Shown in pieces: positions 56,581 to 64,000 of a stretch of DNA of 64,000 nt; position 1 is the stretch's first letter; every line of letters begins with the position of its first letter. The position numbers were made by a program, and so were the translations under genes. The notes beneath the pieces were generated by a model. The model searched no databases. It was not told the origin of the DNA and was given only the letters and a program-made list of their open reading frames with translations. Source of the DNA: Nemania diffusa (taxonomy: Eukaryota; Ascomycota; Sordariomycetes; Xylariales; Xylariaceae); contig JBBPUQ010000004.1 of the NCBI GenBank assembly GCA_038501195.1, positions 1,426,001-1,490,000 on the forward strand, read 5' to 3'.

Positions 56581-56725
56581 TTTCCTCCTTTGAGGAGGTT
56601 GAGATTCTAAGTATGTCTGGCTAGGCGAATTTGGTAAATCCGTCACCATACTAGAGCATATCCTATAGTAAGAGAAGACATTCTAGTCTTCGTTGTTTCT
56701 TAGAAAGAGTACAAATGTTGAAACC
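56581..56725 (-). mobile_element. Remnant of the 3' internal end of the Copia-like element
   Basis: Minus strand: just before the polypurine tract one frame reads DGFTKFA, then a stop, then a decayed end. DGFTK resembles the last conserved motif (aDGlTK) of Copia RNase H. The rest of the element is gone before the zinc-finger gene begins at 56777. This is a short match, so the assignment leans on the adjoining LTR and polypurine tract. Confidence 0.5.
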
Positions 56726-56776
56726 TACGGCCAACCACGCTCCATCAGGGGCGGGTAGAGTCGTATAATTTGGTTG

Positions 56777-58459
56777 TTAATTGGGTGTTCCTGGTTGGCT
56801 TCTCACCTGCCCAGGGCTATCTCCACGTTGAGCGTCCGTGTCAAACTGGGGAATGTCGCAAGAGTCATCGCTGGAACCCTGGTTCACTTGACTGCTGAAG
56901 TGGGAGGATGCAACGGTGGCAGGGCTGTTTAGCACGCTTTCCGTGTTGATCCTGTCCGTGTAATTCGAATCAGGGACGTAGTGGTCTAGAATGAGATCCA
57001 TATGTGCAGCCATCGGTAATTTGCATTTGATCTTGCCACCGCGGTTCTGACACTCCATGTTCTGGCAAATATGACCAAGAACACAAGACTGGACCCTACA
57101 ATTCCCTCTCTTCGAACAAGGTAGCGAACGCGATAGCCACTCTAACGCAGGGAGTAAGTCGCTTGGGAGTGGGAAGTGTTCGTATTCGCAGTTCTCGTTA
57201 GAGCATGAATTCGTGAGTTGTTTGCTGTTACAGAACTTTGTAGTGCTAGACAGTTCCCTAAGTCTAGAAGAGGCCGCAGAGCTAGGGGGTACCATGTATG
57301 CGTCTAGCCGGTGGTTGCTCCTATTCACGGCTACGTGTCCGTCCGGTATATCACTCTTTTTCGGTAGTTGATTCGCAAGATCACTCCTTGCTGGCATCCC
57401 GCCTGGTGATACACCGTCTATTTCATAGAGAGGTGTATTACCTAAAGACCTTATACGACCGGGACCACCCGGGTTTTCGTTGTTATAATGACCAGTTTGG
57501 GGGGAATATAGTGGCTTGGTTGTTCGCGTATCAACGTGGGCGTTCTTGCAATCTCCCCCGAACCGACACTTGCCCGACTGATAAAATTGGCATATCTTCT
57601 GGGAGTCCCATGAGTTGGTGCCCTGGTAGGTTGCATTACCAGTAGCAGAAGGTCCAGCCGGCGGGTTGCTCTTCGCTAGGTCGGCACTTGAGGTAGGCTT
57701 GGTGTACGGGATAGTTCCATCAAGAGGTACTGTTCGGAAAACTCCGGGCAGTTCCTCGATGCCCAAGTCTAATTTAGTAAATTGGGAGTGGAAGAGGAGC
57801 CCAAATGATCGTATAAGTGTCATCCTTTTCCGATCCCCTCTGAACCTAGTCACCTCAGAGAGATAGCCCACGTCATGACAGGCAGCGAGATAGATGTGTT
57901 TGCACTGGGCATTCTCGGCATATAGGCTTAAAAGAGCACGTATCTTGAAATCAGCATTCTCCTTAAGCTCGCCCGCGTCAACAAAGTCGACAAGCCCATA
58001 TGCTCTGTTGAAGTTGGCCACGAAGGGAGAGAGGGAGCGCTTATCGGCAGTAGCGAGACCGTTTTTAGAAAGAGTCCTAGATAGATTGGCAAGATTGGCA
58101 TACACGCGAATCATGATATCACAATTATCCAGGGCTTTTGCTCGGAGGCTGTTCTTTACTTCCGTGTACAAGTGCTGGGCAGCCTGTAAGCCGCCATCAG
58201 CACCCCTGTGAAGGAAGTCATCGTTAAATATATATCCATCTCCATCAATAAGGACCAGTACAAATGGGTCCCGTTCTTGATTACGCGCAAGCTGTTTGTA
58301 GCGCTCTCTATTAAGTTTCTCCTCTTCGTAGTCACTCCTCAGTTGCTGGTAGCTGTTGAGGAGGTCGGCATAACGTTGTAGAAAGTCCTCCTCGGCACTG
58401 ATTGCGCGGAACTCAGCTAGTTTCTTGGCGGCATCATTGATTTCTTTTTCAGTGAGCAT
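56777..58459 (-). CDS. CCCH zinc-finger protein with N-terminal NYN/PIN-like domain
   Basis: Single-exon gene, 560 aa, probably RNA-binding. Residues 20-60 form a charged helix likely to be coiled coil (LNSYQQLRSDYEEEKLNRERYKQLARNQ). Residues 66-235 form a compact domain starting FVLVLIDGDGYIFNDDF and containing CDIMIRVYANLANLS and HIYLAACHDVGYLSEV. This resembles the NYN/PIN-like domain found N-terminal to CCCH fingers in many ascomycete proteins. The first finger is C290-x7-C298-x5-C304-x3-H308 in ICQFYQSGKCRFGGDCKNAH. A second, looser Cys/His set lies near CSNENCEYEHF and another in the Cys-rich C-terminus (CSKRGNCRVQSCVLGHICQNMEC). The domain order is seen; a nuclease or RNA-turnover role is inferred. 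Its 3' end abuts the retrotransposon remnant. Confidence 0.87.
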   Translation of the reverse strand: MLTEKEINDAAKKLAEFRAISAEEDFLQRYADLLNSYQQLRSDYEEEKLNRERYKQLARNQERDPFVLVLIDGDGYIFNDDFLHRGADGGLQAAQHLYTEVKNSLRAKALDNCDIMIRVYANLANLSRTLSKNGLATADKRSLSPFVANFNRAYGLVDFVDAGELKENADFKIRALLSLYAENAQCKHIYLAACHDVGYLSEVTRFRGDRKRMTLIRSFGLLFHSQFTKLDLGIEELPGVFRTVPLDGTIPYTKPTSSADLAKSNPPAGPSATGNATYQGTNSWDSQKICQFYQSGKCRFGGDCKNAHVDTRTTKPLYSPQTGHYNNENPGGPGRIRSLGNTPLYEIDGVSPGGMPARSDLANQLPKKSDIPDGHVAVNRSNHRLDAYMVPPSSAASSRLRELSSTTKFCNSKQLTNSCSNENCEYEHFPLPSDLLPALEWLSRSLPCSKRGNCRVQSCVLGHICQNMECQNRGGKIKCKLPMAAHMDLILDHYVPDSNYTDRINTESVLNSPATVASSHFSSQVNQGSSDDSCDIPQFDTDAQRGDSPGQVRSQPGTPN

Positions 58460-59703
58460 GGTTGACGTCGCAGAGAGCCACCAATCCTAAGAGGCGGAAG
58501 ATGGGAAACGAAAGAATGGAAGACGACAGACGGTAGGCTAGGGGCGAGTGAAGAGGGGAGAGCGACGTGGATGCTTCACGGAGAGCTCGCTTGGCAGGCT
58601 CTAAAAGCGACTAAAAGCGACCGTACAGCTTTGGCACAACGAGTGTCCGAGATGTACAAGTGGGAACGGGCAACGGAAATCATCAAACAGAGACAAGGCA
58701 GCTCGTGCGCAAACAGGAGAAGTCCCAGTCAATAGAGATGGATGATGGAGAGAACATAAAAGGGCGTAGTTTGTACTGAAAGGTGATTGAATCAACAAGA
58801 AGGGTACGGGTAGGTACATATGACATATAGCAGTCCATCCAGAGAGGGACAAAAACAAAGGCGGTCAGCAGTTCCACTGTACAGGTATTCTGTAGTTGAT
58901 GTTTTTGCATACCGCGTAGGTACTGTACAAGCTCCAGGGGTTCCTTTTGAACGTTGGTTTATTTTCAAGTAATGAAATGATTATGAATTATTTGCTGAAA
59001 GATATTGTATTTATAGTTCATTGGAAAACGCAATGTTGAAGGGGATGCTTATTGATTGTCTCCTGCGATCTAAATCTAGGTTAACCTTTAAATTTATGCA
59101 ATATGCAAGTGTTTAATCAATACTGTCAGTTCTTGTACATACATATGTGACCACACGTATATTATGTAGGAGTTGATCCACACAAAACAAACACACAACT
59201 TCTGTGTTGTACAATGATATATATGTGTGTCTTTTGCACTCATGAGATGACACTGAGTCAGCGTATGCAGTGCTTGACGCACTATGTTGCATACTACAAT
59301 GCTATCGGTACATACATAATGAGCATACACTTCTGCATGACTGCTGCATGGCAGCTCGTTCTTGCTCGTTCTTGTCCGCTTAATTGTTCTGATTGACCAC
59401 TCCTGAAAATCACAGGCAGAACCGCTGATAACCTAATACTAACATGTAAAATCTAACCCAAATCGCTATCAGACCAAAAAAAACACACAGTTGGCCCCAT
59501 ATGTCGTCTCATGGAACTAGCGTGGGCATAACCGCCTGGTATCGCTGTCAGAGTCCAGTGGTTGAAAATGCCTACCTGTCACTGAAGACTTTGGGCACGG
59601 TCCAACTGTACTTGTGAAAACTTCTCATATATCGGCGTATTCGGCGACGGATGGCCAGAGTTCGTAATTTAAAAGCCGGGTCGTCGATCTCATTCAGCTT
59701 CGC
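58460..59703. other. Intergenic stretch
   Basis: Promoter side of the zinc-finger gene and 3' side of the next minus-strand gene. Short frames only (58601-58910, 59094-59330). No gene or RNA is recognised. Confidence 0.45.
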
Positions 59704-60214
59704 CTAGCAGTGCGTGGGATATCTGAACTCGGCAACGTTCAAGCTTTCTAGGTCGACGTTGACTCCGAATGTTACCATAAGAACCTTTTTTTCGTGGCCC
59801 TCGTTGTCTGTGACTTTCACTATCTCCTTGCTAACCACCTTGTTGAATTGCTTTATTTTTATACCCCTGAATTGATTAGTTCGCGACAATGATCCAAGTA
59901 AGGGTTGACATGGGAGCAATCACATACAGACGGGAATAGGCCTCAGCCCAAGCTCTATGCATCATGCCAGGATCAACGTCCGCGCATATCATGCCTGGTA
60001 GATGCCATGTATCCGATGTTTCCACCAGTCTACGCAGGGGCCCATCCACTAACTCCTGGCCTCCCAAATCATCGGTTGTCTTCACAAAGAGTATGGCGGA
60101 CCTCTCTCCCTTGTATGATTCTACCGGTTTACGTAAGGCTATGTTGACGTAAACATCAGTGGCGCCGTGTCCGGATTGCTTCAAATACTCGGCGACGGAC
60201 TTATGGTACCTCAT
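59704..60214 (-). CDS. Unassigned gene, multi-exon, start uncertain
   Basis: I do not recognise the family. Two exons are supported: one ending at 59928 (AWAEAYSRL) and 59866-59704, joined by a 61-bp intron with GTATGT donor and AACTAATC branch. The product ends FGVNVDLESLNVAEFRYPTHC. The conservative start is the ATG at 60214 (MRYHKSVAEYLKQSGHGATDVYV), giving about 149 aa. However, an upstream exon looks coding: a frame ending TKSIKSTKDGAIPLALFE at 60315, with GTAAGT donor, joins in phase to CGG CTG ATG at 60220 through a 94-bp intron. That exon has no ATG in frame, so the true 5' end may lie on a further exon. Content is mixed alpha/beta and soluble, with no signal peptide. Confidence 0.5.
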
Positions 60215-60315
60215 CAGCCGCTAACTGTATCGAAAGTCCACGGGGCCGGAAGCCTGCATTCTTTGCATAGTTGTTAAAACGGAGCCTAAATTGAAAGAGC
60301 TAAAGCTTACTTACT

Positions 60316-61642
60316 TCGAATAGAGCCAGAGGGATGGCGCCGTCTTTGGTGGATTTGATGGATTTGGTTCGGATATCGATGTCTTCAGTAAGCAGATGAG
60401 GGTGGTTCTCGTCGTCAATAGAGATTGAAAATGGTCTTGGAAGTATGAAATTTATAATTTAATTGTTTTAACGAATGACTCCTTAGTTTTTTGATAAGCA
60501 CATTGAAAGTTAGGCAATGATAGACCAAAGATGGTGAGAAGTGTATGGACTGGAAGATGGAACTGGAGAAGAATGGAGGTTGAAGTGGAACGGTAAGACG
60601 ATTTGCAATCCCCTGCTTATATGTTCCATAGTGGCCTAATTACCAGAAAAAAAGTAAGTAGCGTTGGATTGTGTAGCGTTAAGTGATATTGCGACACAGC
60701 AGTGAGGAAGGGTAGGTCGATCGACGAGAAGGACCGGACAGGTCATCTGGAACCTACGACGTGATTAACGGGATAAGAGACGCTTTGCTGTTCTAGCTTC
60801 GTCAGGGGCGCATATCAAGTTCTCTTTCCTTAGATAGGACTCTCATCTTACAAGAACGCTGAAATCGAGGCGACTTTCCAATAGAAGCGAGACTCGATTT
60901 GAGACGGCGCACCCTGGCCTACCTAGGTCCTTAAGTAGATAGGACCTGTCTAACTGGGCTGTGTGAGCTTTAGCAGGTCCGAACTGGAATTAAAATGATG
61001 TAGATGCTCTTGAGGGACAGGAATTAAAATCCGCAAGACCATAGAAAATTCAAAAGCCCCCAGATGTGCTTAGACTTACACTGCTACTTATATCCCACGG
61101 GGATAGACATACGCATCTACTCCAGTATCCGTCTCCCTATTATCATTGACCTACCTACCTAGGTAGGTAGTCAATACCGGGGCAGTTATCACCACCTATC
61201 AATATCCTTAAAGCGGCCAATTGTCTTTGTGTGAAGGGGCATCCCTGAGTTACTAATGGAAGGAATAAAACCTGCGGTGACGTCCTTCACCTTTAAGGGA
61301 AGGTCTCCCTAGGTAGGTAACCCCCTAGAGGTTATAGAGGGTTTTCGAGAGAAGTGTTAGATCACATCAATTTTGAATACTGTAAACGCAGCAACTGTGT
61401 TAAGTATCCCACCAACGATGTGAGAAGGAACTGAGGGGGTTAGCCCACGACTTTCATAGCCTTTGTAGTGTTCGACGATCCTAGGGCACAGAGGTATCAA
61501 TGCTCGCACTTATTTTAGATCACGAGTAGCATACACAGAAGCCTAAGACCTCACTATAAGGCTCTCAATTAAATATTAACTAAAAATACAACAGAATTCA
61601 ACTCATACACTCAATGCAAGTGTAAATAATGCTTTCCTACCC
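60316..61642. other. Intergenic stretch with palindromic repeat
   Basis: Spacer upstream of the unassigned gene. Holds the 20-bp perfect palindrome at 61151-61170 and several further TAGGTAGG motifs (60921, 61308). No gene is supported apart from a possible 5' exon of the unassigned gene near its left edge. Confidence 0.4.
61151..61170. repeat. 20-bp perfect palindrome CTACCTACCT/AGGTAGGTAG
   Basis: The left ten bases are the exact reverse complement of the right ten. The flanks (ATTGAC on the left, TCAAT on the right) continue the symmetry apart from one missing base. It is made of the TACC/GGTA unit that recurs throughout the window's spacers. Confidence 0.75.
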
Positions 61643-63323
61643 CTATGCCGTGAACTTCGTCGTCTTCAAGCGTTGCCTGCCTTCTCGCCCACTCGCCTTG
61701 TGCATCCTCGCCTTTTCTCGCCATTTGGAAGTGACCTCCACCTGGTCCAAGAATCTCCTAGCGGCACGCTTGCCGATCTCATGGATCGCGCGCGGGCCGA
61801 CGGTGAAGCCCGTGTAGAAGAGGTAATTGTCAGGCTCCTGGCACACGACTATCTTGCTCTTCACACTAGCCCCCTCGCCATCTTCGCCTGGTCTGTCGCC
61901 CTTGATCTGCAGAGCGCACGGCATCGAAATATCCAAGAAGCCGTCCTCGGAGGGCCGTGCACCTAACCCGTTGTGGTCGAAGAGGTCGGAATTCCGTAGC
62001 TGGCGGTCGATCATCAGCTCCCGGAGATAGTGGGAGATGCCGTAAGAGGCGACTTTGCGGCGCGGGAGCGAGATCACGCCGCTGTGCTCCTTGATATTTG
62101 AGCCGTACTCTTTTTCCTCTTCATCTCCTTGTTCGTCACTTCCCTCTCCTAGCGATCGCTTGCCCACGAGGGACTCGAGGACTTTGATGTCGACTGTATC
62201 GGCAGTGGACCAATGTTCCGGGTCTGGCGTGGCAAGCCAATCGTCCACGGCTACCTCGAGTAGGGCATCCCAGTATTTCGTTAGGAACGCCGCGTTGCGT
62301 AATTGACTCGAGCTTGAATGCGGGTTCGGCGGCTTTGGGCGCACACTGGCGAATCCAGGGGTTAGTGATATGTCGAAGAGTCGGGTGAGAAATATACGGA
62401 AAGGTGCTCGTGCGACCTCATCAACTCTTGATCCTGCTTCGACTCCTGGGCCGGAATTAGGTTCCGAATAGGCGATTGATTCTGGATCTTGGGCTGCTTG
62501 GTACAGTATTTCAATCTGAAAGAACAAGTCTCGAATGCTCGAATCAATGACCTCAGTCGCAAGCCTGCGCGGCAGGGCGGCGAGGTACCAGATATCCCAA
62601 TACCCAACATTGAAGACCCAGACTGATTCAGTCGAGGCTCGTTGTGCTCGAGTAGATGAAAGAAAGGCGTCGACCTGATCAGCTAGATCATGTTGATAGG
62701 GTTTTGTATATTGCTCAATTATCCAGGAATAATCTAGTTGAATCGTCTTATCGTTCTTACTTGAGCCGACCGTAGGTGTAGATACACGCTTGTATGCGGC
62801 GTCAAGTAGTGAGTTTGAGACCACAGCACCGCCCACGCCGTCTACCTCTGGGACGAAGGAGAGGTAGGTATCACATCCCAACTATAAGATTATTAGCTTC
62901 CTACACTTGGAGAAACCCAATATAGGCGTATGTCACCTTTTTACACATGATCTCGGTCCATGCATGTCCCTGACCGTTCCACTCGCTGGCTGAGGCCGTC
63001 GGCGTAGCGATATCGCCTCCGCCAAAGACTATCATTCTCAAGCCGCCAGTAGCGATGTCCTCGGTTAGATTGTTCGTCACATTCGGGATCTGGTTGATGG
63101 AGTGTGCTGGACCACGTAAAACGGCTGATATTTGCGCTGAGTACCAAAGAAATGACAAGGACGTGTATACTAAGACGCTGAACGCTAGTTTTAAGAGTAG
63201 TCGAGGCCCTTCTCGGAATGGCTCTAGGGAAGAGATGCGCTCTACAGCCCGGAAACACCATCCTTTCCATCTTCTGGTGAGCCTATGGAGGCCATTTAAG
63301 TTTTTACTGCCTACTCTATGCAT
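61643..63323 (-). CDS. SGNH/GDSL-like hydrolase family protein with N-terminal membrane anchor
   Basis: Two exons (63323-62937 and 62881-61643) with a 55-bp intron (GTGACA...TTATAG), 541 aa. A hydrophobic helix at residues 42-62 (LLLKLAFSVLVYTSLSFLWY) after a basic N-terminus suggests a type II signal anchor. The family block follows: LRMIVFGGGDIATPTASASEWNGQGHAWTEIMCKKLGCDTYLSFVP, then GGAVVSNSLLDAAYKRV, and later VWVFNVGYWDIWYLAALPRR. This layout recalls a fungal SGNH-like family in which block I usually reads FGSPDIATP. Here the Ser is Gly (FGGGD, 101-104), so the usual nucleophile may be missing. The C-terminal half is charged and less conserved, with an acidic Glu/Asp run, and may be disordered. 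Family call is moderate and activity is doubtful. Confidence 0.7.
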
Positions 63324-63361
63324 GACGAGAGATAGAATTAGTTAAAAGGCTACACGAAGCC

Positions 63362-63830
63362 TCATAAAATGGCTTCGTATGGCTTTCCCCAGGTCCCTGT
63401 GTAGTAGAGGCGTGATGTGTCATAGGGGAAAACGTTAAATTCTATCTGGGATTGGCTGGTAGGTATCCCGTCGGCCTTGTTCAGAGCGGGCAAAGGGTGG
63501 TAACAACCCAAAAGGCGAATGGAAGGGAAATCGATGGAATTATTGTAGTTAGGCACCCTTAAAGTTCCCGTGGAAGAAGGTTCCTTGAGAAAAACTCGAA
63601 TACACGGGATTACTTGCCCGTCACACCATGTTCCCCCGATGTTTGAAGAACAACGAATTCCAGAGCTTTGAAAGTGCGAGAGCGAAGTTGGCATCTTCGA
63701 ACTCCCTGCTTACACATGAGAGAATACGGGAATTTGTACTCGTCAGCTGTATGTAAGGGTGAAGTTTAAATCTATCAGTATTCTTTGGAACGGTGCATTT
63801 CGGGGTTTCCGGAATCATCATAGTTATCAC
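63362..63830 (-). CDS. Possible partial gene at window edge
   Basis: Two overlapping minus-strand frames (63830-63621 and 63694-63362) could be exons of one gene: the first contains a GTAAGC donor after SRILSC at about 63711, and the second carries LLGCYHPLPALNKADGIP and FNVFPYDTSRLYYTGTWG. An acceptor consistent with phase could not be fixed, and the 5' end probably continues beyond the window. No family is recognised. It may be a fragment or chance frames. Confidence 0.3.
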
Positions 63831-64000
63831 CGGATTGCCACATATACTATGAGGGTGCCGTGTCAGTGTGCGAAATAGATATCTGCGTACATCATAAAAT
63901 ACATTCTGAATGCCGCATACTAAGTCGCTTAATACCTTTTTGGTTATTTACGAAGTCACCTAGTTTGCTTTTTGATTAAGGACAAGTAGCGAGGCTCTCG

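Noticed and set aside
1..64000. CRISPR arrays, riboswitches, prokaryotic operons
   Set aside because: The window is eukaryotic; no regularly spaced direct repeats were seen.

Overview
The window comes from a filamentous ascomycete (Pezizomycotina). Genes are split by short GT-AG introns (48-141 bp, often with a CTAAC/CTGAC-like branch site). The families are typical of that group: Pth11-like rhodopsin-domain protein, 2EXR protein, BBE-like FAD oxidase, AflR-type Zn2Cys6 regulator, GPI-anchored and secreted proteins. There is also a 2.9 kb transposon reduced to extreme AT content. The order or species cannot be fixed from sequence alone.

Layout. 1.5-5.7 kb: a rhodopsin-domain membrane protein (-) and an intact five-exon O-methyltransferase (+). 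7.7-8.7 kb: a 2EXR protein (-). 10.0-10.2 kb: a solo LTR with a near-perfect target duplication. 11.4-13.5 kb: a secreted berberine-bridge-like FAD oxidoreductase (-). 14.3-17.2 kb: an AT-rich degraded DNA transposon with 40-bp terminal inverted repeats and TA duplication. 17.4-19.5 kb: a nine-exon prolyl-tRNA synthetase starting about 200 bp from the transposon. 20.7-28.2 kb: an ankyrin protein, a secreted protein, a GPI-anchored protein and a single-pass membrane protein. 30.1-31.5 kb: a type II membrane glycosyltransferase.

32.9-45.1 kb is a compact diterpenoid biosynthetic gene cluster. It holds a bifunctional class II/class I diterpene cyclase (DVDD and DEFME motifs, 957 aa), a cytochrome P450 divergent from it across a 649-bp promoter, a geranylgeranyl diphosphate synthase, and further out an AflR-like Zn2Cys6 regulator. 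The inferred logic is that the GGPP synthase supplies precursor, the cyclase folds it to a labdane-derived tetracyclic or tricyclic hydrocarbon or alcohol, the P450 oxidises it, and the regulator may control the set. The product cannot be read from sequence.

49.1-63.3 kb: an intracellular beta-mannosidase (GH2), a beta-lactamase-fold serine hydrolase, an intron-containing tRNA-Arg(ACG) with a Copia-type retrotransposon end beside it, a CCCH zinc-finger protein, an unassigned multi-exon gene, and an SGNH-like protein. A possible partial gene lies at the right edge. Long spacers of 1-4 kb separate many genes, and the motif TAGGTAGGTA and its complement recur in them.

All exon models were derived by hand from splice signals, reading phase and family conservation. 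Every model given with exon coordinates keeps phase from start to stop.
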